A stretch of 64,000 nt of DNA from Protea cynaroides. Taxonomy: Eukaryota > Streptophyta > Magnoliopsida > Proteales > Proteaceae. Location: positions 84,190,278 to 84,254,277 of the forward strand of contig CM053275.1 in the NCBI GenBank assembly GCA_028583415.1, read 5' to 3'. Under the pieces are notes generated by a model, which made no database searches, had not been told where the DNA came from, and saw only the letters and a list, made by a program, of their open reading frames with translations. The position numbers and the translations under genes are program-made. Positions 22,251 to 33,372 of this stretch are shown one piece after another. How positions within the stretch are numbered: position 1 is the stretch's first letter; each line of letters starts with the position of its first letter.

Positions 22251-25200
22251 GATTTCTTATGTGCTTCTCCCAAACTTTCCTGAAGTTTTCAACCCTCTCA
22301 GACATTCTTCTCTTTGCTGTTGCTTGTCTACTTCGTAGTATAGATGTCCTAGACGACTGTGATCTTGTTTGCATTTGTGATCTAGCAGGTCCATCTTGTA
22401 TTTTGTTCTATATAATCACAAATAAGGATTATTGGTAGGAAAAAAAAAAAACAGCACTGGGATTTTTATGTAAGTAGAGATGATACCTGTGTAGTGGATC
22501 CTCTTCCTTGACTAGCAGCTTCTTCTTGAGGAGTATCATCTTGTCTTGTTCTTCTGCTTCTCTACATAATCATATTGATGAAGTATATTAGTAGCAAAAA
22601 AATAGTAGCAAAAAAACAGCACTGGGATTTTTATGTAAGTAGAGATGATACCAGTGTAGTGGATCCTCTTCCTTGACTAGCAGCTTCTTCTTGAGGAGTA
22701 TCATCTTGTCTTGTTCTTCTGCTTCTCTACATAATCATATTGATGAAGTATATTATAAGTAGCAAAAAAAAACAGCACTGGGATTTTTATGTAAGTAGAG
22801 ATGATACTTGTGTAGTGGATCCTCTTCCTTGACTAGCAGCTTCTTCTTGAGGAGTATCATCTTGTCTTGTTCTTCTGCTTCTCTACATAATCATATTGAT
22901 GAAGTATATTAGTAGCAAAAAAATAGTAGCAATAAAATTCCTTGATAACAGCCAGCATAGGAATAGAGGTTACCTGTGTTTCCTGTTGAGAACCTTGTTG
23001 TAGAGAAGCATCATGTTCAGAAGCACCTTGTTGAGAAGCATCGTTCTTTTTCTTCTTGCAGGACCTAGTGTTGTGACCAATTCGTTGGCAATAGGAACAA
23101 TGGACAGTAGCATTTCTCTTTCTAAACTGAGAAGCTGGGTCCTCTTCAACTGCTCTGCTCCTCTTTATACTTGGCCTACCAGCTCTCCTTCTATGTTTGG
23201 GTGGCTGTACTATAGGCTCATGTTCATTGATCATAATAGTGTCCAACCCAGACATAGCATGAATGAACTCAGAGTAGGAAAGCATAAATTTTTGAATGAA
23301 AAAAATGAAGAAACATGATCCTCTACATTACCCCTCATGAAAAGGACTGCAGCAACAACATGCTTACAGGGTACCCCGGTAACTTCCCATACAACACACT
23401 CACATGTTTTCTTCTTTATATCCACTACATGCCTACTGTGCCCGTCATTGATCTCAAACTCTTCTGGTCCACAAGACATCACATGACAACTCCTACATGC
23501 TTCCTGAGTAGACACTAATTTCTTTAATACAGTAGGTGTTATCTTCCCATTGAAATCACAACCCTTTTTGTACCTATCCTGCATCCTCTTTATAAGTTTT
23601 ATTCTGAGTTCATCAATCAAAGTCAAAATAGGTTTACCTCTAAAGGGTTGTATCCAATTATTAAAACACTCTGACATGTTGTTAGTGACATGGTCACTAA
23701 CAATCATGTGGTCAAATGCGTGTCTAGCCCAAGTTGACACAGGATTTCTCATCATCCATTCATATGATTCTCTTTTAGTTGCTCTTATCTCTTGCATTGC
23801 TTTGTTGAAGTCAGAGACATTATATGCCTTGCATAATGTCCAGAACAATCTTCTCAAAAGCAGCCTAGGAAATATCTTCTAAAAATTGCTGTATAGATGT
23901 CTACAGCATAATCTTTGCTTTGCAAATGGAAATATTTCTGTAATAGCCTCAGATAAGCCCTATAACAATGCAAAAAAAAAAAAGCATGACAAGAAAAAAA
24001 TGCATTGGAACTTCAACTTAACTATGCAAGAAGCAAAGAATGTTTACAAGAAAAAAATCACATTACTTTTTGTTTGTCTGACATCAAAATCAGATGATGT
24101 CCAGTAAGGTCATATGATATTGCCTCTGAAAGAGCTCTTAGAAACCATGTCCAAGAGTCTTTGTTTTCATTTTCCACTACACTGAAGGCAATTGGAAAGA
24201 GGCCATTATTGGCATCCATACTTGTAGCTGCTAGTAGAATTCCTTGATAACTGCCTTTCAAATGACAGCCATCAATGCCAATGAATGGCCTGCATCCTTT
24301 CAGAAACCCTTGCTTGCAGGCATCAAAACAGACAAACGGCCTTTTGAAAATTGGTTTTAGAGTTGTTGCTGAGGTCTCCTCATACTGTAACTTGAACATA
24401 CTACCTGGATTCCTCTCTAACAACATCTGACTATATCCGGGAAGCTTTGCATATGATTGTCTCTGAGTAGTCAAATTCTCTTGCTTGGCAACTAACCTTG
24501 CCCTATACAACTGTTGATTTGAAGGCTTTATACCATACTTTGCCATTAAAGCAGCCTTCATGCTTTCATTATTCATGTCAGGGTCTGCTCTCAACCTGTT
24601 GGCTAGCTTTTTGGCAATCCAAATTGAGTTGGCATTTTTGTTGTTTAACTCCCTTCCACAAGTGTGATTCTGTTTCACATTTTATGACCACAAAAGTGTC
24701 CCCATCTGTTCCCACAGTTGCATGGATTGTCCAAGGACATCCATCTTTGGCACAGATCACTGTTACCCTCTTCTTATCATTTTTCAGTCTAATTATCTCT
24801 ATGCCCTGTTGAATGACAAAATCTGTTAGAACTTTTCTGAAAGAGGCGACATTTTCATAGACATTCCCTCGTTTAATTTCTACCCTTCTAACATCATCTA
24901 TGTCTACCTCATCATCCCTAACAGTACTTTCTTCTGGAAAATCAGCTTCAACATCAGAAAAGTCCATCTCCTCAATATCATCTTTCTCATACTCTACATC
25001 TCTATCTCCTTCAGACTGACTACTATCTTCCATGTTGAGGTCCCAGTTGTCATCCAACGGGTCATCCTCACTATCACTCTCAATAGCTGGTTCTTTTTCC
25101 TTCCTTTTATAGCCACTACTGCCAGCAGTTTCAGTAGTGGGAGGTGCACTTGTTCTAGTGTTAGTGGGTGGTGCACTTGTACTAGTGTTAGTGGGAGGTG

Positions 25201-25695
25201 CACTTGTACTAGTGTCCCCTTCTCTTCCCATCACATGCATAGTGCCAGGAGTAATTGTTGTTGTGGACACTATTTCCTCCACATGCAAAATGGGAGATGA
25301 TGCAATTGGAAGCCTCCTTGCAACTGTCTTTCTTGATTGCCTACGGGATGGCGGGGGACTACCAATCATCGATGAATCATATCCATTGATGGTATACCTA
25401 TCTAACGTGGCATCACCTACATTTACTCCGTAAACTTCCAACAACATAGCTCTACCTGTTCTTTAAATATCTTCACCACTTCTAAAACATCAGCATCAGA
25501 TTTCACTTCACAGTACCCACCATTGGGCATCTCAGCCCTCACTGAGAAGCTGACAGATCTGTCATCTGGAATATCTTTTAAAACTGTGCAATATGCTGTA
25601 TGGACTATGTCAATCCAGCTGATACAGTCTTCATCAACCATTTTGATTTCCAACTCATCTTTGTATTGATAATATATACTGAATTTTTCTTCCAT
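22183..25695 (-). pseudogene. MULE transposase (mudrA-like), frameshifted
   Basis: Order from the N terminus: a PB1-like domain (MEEKF start at 25695), a variable acidic region, the MuDR N-terminal domain (IKRGNVYENVASF), the DDE-type core (IGIDGCHLKG near 24270; ILMSDKQK next to an intron at 24066-23960), a SWIM zinc finger (CECVVWEVTGVPCKHV near 23380) and a CCHC knuckle (CSYCQRIGHNTRSC near 23070). Frame breaks occur near 25445 and 24685, and an in-frame TAG at 23881-23883 interrupts the core. An intact copy would act as nuclear transposase. This copy looks dead, and the domain order leaves no doubt about the family. Confidence 0.9.
22451..22930 (-). repeat. Triplicated exon-like unit at the transposase 3' end
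   Basis: Three direct copies (beginning 'acagcactgggattt' at 22451, 22616 and 22772) of about 156-165 bp. On the minus strand each contains an acceptor-like TATGTAG, an open stretch beginning RSRRTRQDDTPQEEAA, and a donor-like ACACAG/GTATC. The exon with its intron flanks has been tandemly multiplied. Confidence 0.8.
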
Positions 25696-25739
25696 GTTTA
25701 AAAATCTGTATACAAGGAAAAAAAAAAGAATATGGTTAT

Positions 25740-27180
25740 CAATCACACCATAAGAACAGGAAAGATATGAACAGATCCATTGGAAAAATAGATCCTTTGA
25801 AAAAATAGATTATAATGAACCATAATTCAAGCAATTCAAGCAAATCCCAGAAGGAACAAGACAAATCCAACTGACCAATCCAACTGATCCAATATGAACT
25901 ATGACTCCAATGACCAATTTCAAGCAAATCCCAGAATGAACAAGACAAAATGGGGCATATTATAAAGTGAGAATTGCCAAGTCAGTCTACAGTCTCACTA
26001 TTCTAAATCCAAAAAGGAGGGTCTACGTACCTGATCTTGCAATAATATATATAAGTCAAATAATCTATAGCAAATCCCAGAAGGAACAAGACAAAATGGG
26101 GCAGATTATAAAGTGAGAATCCAAAGTCGGTCTACGGTCTCGGTGCAAAAAATCCAAAAACGAGGGCCTACGTACCTCTCTCTCTCTATTATGACCCACT
26201 ATCAAGATTTTTGTTCTAGGTATTGGAACCAACCTGAGTGGAAAATATGCACTTTTACAAAAATGCAATTAATAAATTGCTCACCAGCAGACAAAAAGTG
26301 GTAGAACCAACCTGCAGACAATACAATAGACAAAAAAAATAAATGAACAAAGAAAATAGTAGAAAAAGGGCTTTGCAAAAAACGACACAAAGGATAACCG
26401 GATTCACATACCCAGAGGTCGACAACGAAAGGTCAGAGGGCTCACTGTCGGCGGTGTAGGACCACTATTACACTGTGGATGTAAAATTGTAAATAAAAAA
26501 TCAAGATCATCCATTCAATGTTTCTTCAATAGAGTATATATAGACAAGGATATCGAACTAAAACTATTCCTCAATTTTTCCGTAATTTTTTTCATTCCAG
26601 ATTCAACTATCAGGTTAGGGTTTCATTTCATACCCCATGGAATATTGGGGAAAAACTATCCCCCTAGTAGTCGCAGAAGGAGAATTTGTGGGGAAGAGGG
26701 GATTGAACGAAATGAGTGGTTTCATACCTAATGAAGAAGAAATTGTGGGGAATAGTCTTTTCATGTCGGTCTTCATCATCCTCGTGAAGTAGAGGTAGGG
26801 TTGTAGAGGATTGCCCGATTTACCTACCTTTGTTGCAGTAATAACCGTGGTCGGGGAAGATGAAGGCACCGTTGACGGCAAAGAAGAAAACTCTGAACTT
26901 CGTAGTCCTCGTCCTCGTCGAGTAGAGGTAGGGTTTCGTCCTTGTGGTCCTCGTCGAGAAGGAAAATGTGAAGTTTCAACTTCTACTGTTTCACTTACTG
27001 TTTCGAAGTGAAACAGTTTCAAAGTGAAACAGTTCAAAATAGAGGACGTTTCGAAACAATTATCAGAAGGGTATATTGGTATTTTCACCCTACAAAAAGG
27101 GCATTCTTGTCCGTAAAAAATTTCAATCCACCTGACGTCAGCATCTAATGGCAATCAACTGACAAAGTAGACTTCTATGA
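25740..27180. other. MULE right arm, non-coding
   Basis: This holds the sequence upstream of the transposase start. The phrase 'caaatcccagaa.gaacaagacaaa' occurs three times (about 25842, 25925, 26072), each followed at differing distance by 'aaagtgagaat'. No further gene is supported. Confidence 0.6.
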
Positions 27181-27280
27181 TTACCACAGCCAAAGTTAGT
27201 GGACCTAGGTGATGTTTCGGCATTCTTGTGGGTGTAGATGATGTTAAGGATCTTTGATGGGGTGTAGATGAAATTTTTTC

Positions 27281-27289
27281 TAAATTAAA
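27281..27289. repeat. Right target-site duplication of the Mutator element
   Basis: TAAATTAAA, identical to 19243-19251. Confidence 0.92.
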
Positions 27290-27437
27290 TGGATCTATGG
27301 ATGATGATTTGGTGCATGGGTCATCGCAAGAGCAAGGTGTCCCAAATTCATCTTTTGTTGTGATTTCATCAAATGCATGTGATTTTATTGAAATAAGCAT
27401 GAGCGTCAGCATTCTTTCAAGGATTGGGAGCAGATCA

Positions 27438-27668
27438 GAACAGAAATCGTCTCCCGCTTGGGTTTGGGAGGGAGACTGGGCGGCCTGGATGGATGGCCGC
27501 CATGTGGCACTCGGAGGGATCCGAGCCCTCCATCCGAGCCGACCGCCCAGTCAACAAGCTGAGCCGACTAGGGGGTCGGCTCGGATCCCTCCGAGTGCCA
27601 CATGGCGGCCATCCATCCGGGCCGCCCAGTCTCCCGCCCAAACCCAAGCGGGAGACGATGTGGATCCA
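27438..27668. mobile_element. GC-rich fold-back MITE, relative of the 1687-1928 element
   Basis: The two halves are inverted repeats of about 100 bp (cgtctcccgcttgggtttgg at the left, complement at the right). Paralogous copy A (9109-9125, 'gatgagatcaggcatt') shows the empty site. GATCA flanks both sides here, consistent with a degraded 9-bp duplication. The termini (gatgtggatcc at the right) match the element at 1687-1928. Confidence 0.8.
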
Positions 27669-28302
27669 AATGGATCAGGCATTTTGTACTTTGTTTTAAC
27701 AGGTTATATGATACGAAAATGGATTTTATATATTAAAAAAGAACTTTGGAGGCGTTTTATGGGAAACGCCGCTATATATGGGCATCCTAACCAATATAAC
27801 GACGTTTATGAAACGTCATTGTAGAATAATATACACCGGCCTACTTTTATGCTGGCGTTTCTTCAGAAATGCCGCTCTCTCAACCTTTTGTGTTATTTTG
27901 TGGCGTTTAAAAAAACGCCGCTATTGTATTGTGTTTTAAGTATTTTCATTTAGCATCATATTGCGGTGTATGAATAAACGCCGGCGAAAAAACATTTGAT
28001 CTATGGCTTCGTTGTAGTGGGATGAAAAGACAGAAATAGTAAAATCCAAGTCTTAATACTCTTATGATATTGTTGGTAACTATGGAGAACCTTTAGAGTT
28101 GCACACAGTAAGCTCTAGAACTGGTAAGTTGGGGAAGGAAACTTCATTCCTTAGGAATACCAATTTTATCTTTGTGAAATCTGGCTATCTCATCAGTTGC
28201 TGGAATTTCTCTAGTCTCTATGAACAACTATCTCAGTAGCTGGTATTTATGTAGTCTCTGTGAAATCCTAGGCACCTCAGTAACTTGAATGTATGTCGTA
28301 TT

Positions 28303-28524
28303 GTTATGGAATCAAGAATTAGAAAAGAAAAAATCACATACACAGAACACAAAGATTTACGTAGTTCACCAAGACAATGTGTGAGAGCTACGTCCATGGT
28401 TAAATCGAATCTTTCACTATCTCAAAGGAAAAAAAGCTGATCAGAGAGAGAGTTCCCACAAATTCATAATACACCAAAACTCTAGGATAAGAGGAGGCTC
28501 TTTTCTAATTCTTGATTCCGTAAC
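28303..28524. mobile_element. MITE-like insertion with 26-bp inverted ends, 222 bp
   Basis: The left end 'gttatggaatcaagaatt' and right end 'aattcttgattccgtaac' are inverted repeats. Copy A at about 9810 lacks the insert ('gtatgtagcacataggtgg'). A CGTA motif is present on both sides, so the target duplication is short or eroded. Confidence 0.75.
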
Positions 28525-29195
28525 ACGTAAAAAGGTGGATTGATGAATGGAGAGGACTCACCAGATTGTTTATGACAATTAAAAAAAAAAAAAAAAGCTA
28601 TCATCCTCCATGAAGGTCCTATTCTCAGAGGACCACCACGATGCATGAGGAGTTAAAACGCACAGCCCTTGAAACCAGGGTGTAGTCCAGACTCCAGAGT
28701 CGCACACTTTCCACGAAACAATGTCTGTTCTAATGCAGGTTGCGAGATGGAAATATGGAATTATCCATCACCCTGATCACATGCAAACCCAATTCCACGA
28801 TGGTTTCATAAATTAAATCGGAATGTGGTACGATTTCATATTCGTTTTACAGCTTAATCTTACACTGGTCGACAAATAATTTGACGTAGATTGATTCATA
28901 CAACATAAATTGAATCAAGTCATGAATCTTGTTTGATTTTTTTTAACCAATAAAATAAATATTGTTGGATTGGAAGTCAGCGATGGGTTTTATTTATTTA
29001 TTTATTTTTTTAACCCAAGGAAAGTTGAAGTTAGAAAGTCAGCGGTGTTAAAGAGATTTTAAGATTAGAGATGTATCACTCAACAAATCCCCTAATTTAA
29101 GGAGCAGGATCCCAATGCTTATCTCCTGCAATCTCTTTGTACAGGTGTTCTTACTTCTTAATGTTTTGCGACTAATGGATTCTCTCTCTTTTCTG

Positions 29196-29228
<33 letters not shown>

Positions 29229-29428
29229 CTGAACAGATCTTTAGAATATTGTTTTGCAAAGTACAGCTACCTCGCCAGTCACATTCACAGAAAGATTTCA
29301 ATCCGATGTGAAGTGATTGTGTGTATCCTCTCGTGAAGAATCATTTTTCGTTTGTAGTGAGTTTTTTTATCCTAAGGAATCCCATTGTTGACTTCAATCT
29401 TGATTGGGTTTTGTTCTACTCAGCTTGC

Positions 29429-29435
29429 TATATAA
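29429..29435 (+). promoter_or_regulatory. AKR-3 TATA box
   Basis: TATATAA in 'gctatataatgg', as in the paralogues, about 57 bp before the ATG. Confidence 0.7.
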
Positions 29436-29465
29436 TGGATATAGATTACAGACCTGTGGACTCAC

Positions 29466-29491
29466 AGAGAGAGAGAGAGAGAGAGAGAGAG
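29466..29491 (+). repeat. (GA)n tract abutting the AKR-3 start codon
   Basis: About 13 GA units, the shortest of the three leader tracts. Confidence 0.9.
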
Positions 29492-31126
29492 ATGAAGATG
29501 GAAAGTGAGCAAGCAGTGAGGCTGCAGGGAGGTTCGAAAATGCCAATCATTGGATTTGGCACTGTTAACAATTCGTTTAATGGAGAGGGTTTGGAATTAG
29601 CCGTTGAGACAGCCATCAAGGTGATTTTTTTTTCAAAAATTTCTCTGGTTTGAATTCTCCATTAAAATGTCATAATTAATTTGGATTTGGGAATTCAATT
29701 CAGTTGGGTTATCGGCATTTCGACACTGCCATGATATATGGTTCAGAGGTTGCTCTGGGTAGGGCTTTAAACAAGGCCATGGACGATAAAATCGTGCAAA
29801 GAGAAGAGCTTTTTGTTACTTCCAAGCTCTGGTGCAATGATCACCATGACCCTGTTTCTGCAGTCAGACAAACTCTCAGGTCAGATATTATACCATTGTT
29901 ATGATTGAACAACTCGTTTACGTTTACAGAGAGTGCCCTTAAATTTGTTTGTTATATGTCTATTAGGAGGTTGGAGATAGAGTATTTGGACTTGTACCTC
30001 ATACACTACCCTGCCAAATTCAAGCCTTGGGCCTCCACTGTTTCACCAATGGAAGATGACTTTGACAAGCTGGACATGGAATCCACTTGGGCAGCTATGG
30101 AGAAATGCGTTGACATGGGTTTGTGCAAAAACATTGGAGTCAGTAACTTCTCTCCCAACAAAATCCAAAACCTCTTAGGTCATGCTTCTATCATCCCAGC
30201 AGTGAATCAGGTCCATACCTCTTCTATTCTCACATACTATTGTGCTATATACTGCTCCAATGCTTATATGTAGCATCAGTTTGTTTCATTATAAAATTTT
30301 CCATGCAAATGATAAAATCCTATTGTACAGAAAAGATTTTCCTTTTCTATCATTTTACGTAGAAACAGACGGAGTTGTAGGTGAATCGATTTTGTTCTAC
30401 CATGAAACATAAAATGGTTATTGTTGCAGGTGGAGATGCATCCATTTTTAAAGCAGAAGAAGCTGAGAGAGTTCTGTGGAGAACACAAAATCCATGTCAG
30501 TGCTTATACCCCTCTTGGAGGATATGGGACGATTTGGGGAACAAAGTCTGTACTGGATAACTCTATCATCCAATCCATTGCTCTTAAACACAAAGCCACC
30601 CCAGCTCAGGTGATTGAATCCCTGTATCCATTGATGAGACAGAGAAACAAGATAACAGAAACAAATTACAGCTTAATCGACCTAGTTCTTCTTAATGTTG
30701 GAGGTTTCACGCAAATGCAATGATCCCATATCGGATGTAAAGACTTGAACACATTCTCCTTACGAGCAAGCTTTTAGGGACGGCCGAATCAAATTAAACA
30801 AAACCACTTGAATACACATCAAAGTCAATATTTTTCTGTAACATCTATGTAACTAGATGAAATTATTAACAATTTGGTTTGTCTGGAATGTTATATATAT
30901 CCAGGTTGCTCTCGGATGGGGATTGTCTAAAGGAGTGAGTGTGATTGTAAAGAGCTTCAATGAAGGGAGGATGAAGGAGAATATGAAAGCTCTAACTCTG
31001 AGACTGGACGAGGAAGATGTCGCCGAGATCGAAAGATTTGAGGAAAAGAGGCTATTGCAGGCCACATTCATTGTTAATGATACAACAAGCCCATATAAAT
31101 CTCTCCAAGACGTGTGGGAAGAGTAG
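29492..31126 (+). CDS. Aldo-keto reductase, AKR4-like (AKR-3)
   Basis: Predicted 316-aa aldo-keto reductase. Exons: 29492-29620, 29704-29879, 29967-30210, 30430-30609, 30905-31126; 951 bp in frame with GT/AG introns. Catalytic Asp (HFDTA), Tyr (IYGSE), Lys (TSKLW) and His (LIHYP) are present. It differs from its sisters in the substrate-side segment (MHPFLKQKKL for MHPLWRQKKL) and near the C terminus (RLLQATFIVND). A second in-frame ATG at codon 3 corresponds to the AKR-1 start. It is closest overall to AKR-2. Probably cytosolic and NADPH-dependent by family; substrate unknown. Confidence 0.92.
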
Positions 31127-33372
31127 ATAGAACATTTGATCCTGCATTGCATTAGGTGTTTTAGTACTTTACTTGGATCTTGTGTAATTTTAATCTTTGA
31201 TTTGAAATTAATTCAAAATTAATTTCCATTACCGAAGCAAAATAACCCACATGTTTCTGATCTAGATAAACATGGTCCGAATAAAAATATTGGATTTTCT
31301 GATTTGTTGACTTCATAATCACTCCATCCCTGAATTACAGCCCAGTTTCATCAGCTACTGTTAGTCTGTTACTCATGGAGGTACCTGGAGGATCGGAAAA
31401 AAAAAATCCTCTAAAGGGACTGCTGTTTGGTGGTGAAGATCTGATCACTCATAATGTATTGGCACGTATCTGAAACCCATACCAAACCCTACCGGTTGAC
31501 ACCCATAGGCTTTGATTAACTCCAAAGAGAATTTAACAAAAAGAGAAGTGAATTACTTAAAAAGGAAATTTTTGTAATCATTACAATACATGCTATCACA
31601 TGATTATAACTAACATTTTAATTTTACCAAAAAAAAAAAACATTTTACTTTGCATCTAAATCCCTTGCATTTGAAAAAAAAATTAAATTTTACATCTAAT
31701 AAATATTATTATTAAATATTATAAGAAATTTAAATAATTTATACAATCACATTAGGTTAGAATATATAAATTTTCTTTTTAAGTTTGAAAATTCATTTAC
31801 CCTGCAACCAAATTGAACCTTAGACTTTAACTGGGACTGTTTGTAATTGAACGTAATTGAATTTGAATCTAAATTTAACAAATTACTAATCCAAACCATT
31901 GACTTAGATAACCAAATTCTGAAATTGCTATAATTTTACTGCAAGGCACTGCAACTTTATTTTATTGGGGTAAAAGGCACTAAACAACTAGCAAACATCC
32001 ATTTAGTCGGATGATTGATTCCTTGCTTGCTGAAGCAGGTGTGAGAGAAGGTCTCAAATTCGAGTCTCCTCTCTTGCATCTATTTCATTCCCCACCCCAG
32101 TAGCGAATCTTAGAGTAAGGGGGAAAAAACACCAAAACCCCACGGAAAAAAAAAAAAAAATTGTGATCATGGATATTTGTAGTATTCCCTTTGAGCGTAA
32201 TGTATGCAGACCTATTCAACTAGTACGGTAAATCTGGATGCAGACATCAAACTTGCATTTGCCTGATGCAAACATCACCCATGTTGACATCTATGGGATG
32301 ATAACCCACATACTCATCAATCCTAAAACCTATGGTTTTGCAATTCTTATGCAGTACATGATCAACCACCCATGTTACTGTTCTCTTTTTTTGACGTATA
32401 GATTGATAGTTTATATATGACTGGTGTGCAGAGCAACTAGCATAATGTCATGCAAGGAATGATTAAGCTACTCACTCCGGTAAAATCCCACAATGCAAAC
32501 AGTAAGAATGCCCTGTACATATTTACAACTATAAACTTAGCTGTTAAAGGAGGAGCTTGGCCAGAATTTTATATGATACCAAGAAATCAGTAAGCAAGCA
32601 CACCTTTTACCCATTACTGAGTAAACATAATTGTTGGATAATTGCCGTTTGTTCCTGCATGTTAGACCAAGTTTGATGGATTTGATTCCTCAAATGTAGC
32701 AGCTAACAGTATTGGAATTCCAGGTTTCTCAGTTACAGTTCAAGGGTGTGGTGGAACTGCATTGTGGGACAACACCTTGCAGTAACAAGAACACTTGGCA
32801 ATCTTCATCAAACAGAGGCTGCTGTCAACAGAATTGTGGCACAAAGGCAATTTTTGGGTTCACCTCCTGACATCTATCGCTTCAACATCCAATAATTAAT
32901 CTCCATGTAATCACCACCTGCACCACCATGCTGATTTGTTGTTTCCTCCAATTGTAATTACAAGGATCTTCCAAATTAACCCAAAAGCATGTAATACCTA
33001 TTAGAAGTTTATTATTATTTTTTTTTAAATTTAAAATCTCCATTAAACACGTCATTTCAGAAAATGCAATTTGCACTATTTAAACTTTTTTATGAGAGAC
33101 CATTTCCACTATCTGTTAATCATTGTTTCCAACTTTTCATCTCATAAACACCCCCCTCCTCTTCTTCTTCTGGCGTGCAGGGGAAAAAGACATTATTTTT
33201 AGAATTACCAGCCTGATCCAAACTATCAGAAAGCTAATGCCCTTTGATGAGTAATGACTTTTCTTGCCCGAAAACTTAATTGGAAAGCACCAGATACAGC
33301 ATGTGAGGCACTTAAGACTTGTAGGATCTGGAGTATAGAATGATACCTGACACAGCATTGGGTTACATCTGC
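31127..33372. other. Intergenic region between AKR-3 and the NTPase gene
   Basis: AKR-3's 3' flank is followed by an AT-rich interspersed repeat (31540-31815, inverted relative of 2945-3340). From about 32240 to 32880 the plus strand has short open stretches (such as NITHVDIYGMITHI) that vaguely recall GDSL-type hydrolases, but I cannot confirm a gene. The last few hundred bases before 33373 would include the NTPase 3' untranslated region. Confidence 0.4.

Larger units (their letters stand above)
19252..27280 (-). mobile_element. Complete Mutator-like element (MULE), 8029 bp
   Basis: Terminal inverted repeats of about 90 bp (starting gaaaaaatttcatctacacc at the left, complementary at 27280 and inward) are nearly identical. 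The 9-bp target duplication TAAATTAAA is perfect. Inside are a transposase pseudogene on the minus strand, a two-exon GRF zinc-finger gene on the plus strand, a PPR gene fragment and several tandem repeats. A second TIR-like copy at about 20126-20275 extends further into homology with the right TIR than the left end does, which suggests a nested or duplicated left end. The perfect duplication suggests a fairly recent insertion, although the transposase is now broken. Confidence 0.93.
27400..31200 (+). repeat. Segmental duplication copy B (contains AKR-3)
   Basis: Partner of 9066-13440. Homology starts about 110 bp after the MULE insertion site. The differences are two MITE-type insertions here, the TRIM insertion in copy A, and length changes in the GA and CT tracts. 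Confidence 0.8.

Noticed and set aside
22451..22930. CRISPR-like array
   Set aside because: Repeats of about 160 bp without short unique spacers in a plant transposon; this is simple tandem duplication.
27297..27824. 175-codon plus-strand open frame
   Set aside because: It runs through the palindromic MITE at 27438-27668. The openness comes from GC-rich inverted repeats, not a gene.
27684..28020. Possible CACTA element ending in TTGTAGTG with repeated 'aacgccgctat' motifs
   Set aside because: No matching CACTA start, no TSD and no transposase. The region is shared by both AKR duplication copies.
32238..32880. Possible GDSL-hydrolase-like fragment (DIYGMITHI, PKTYGF and later open stretches)
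   Set aside because: Similarity is vague, no catalytic Ser block or CCG motif follows, and no exon structure could be built.
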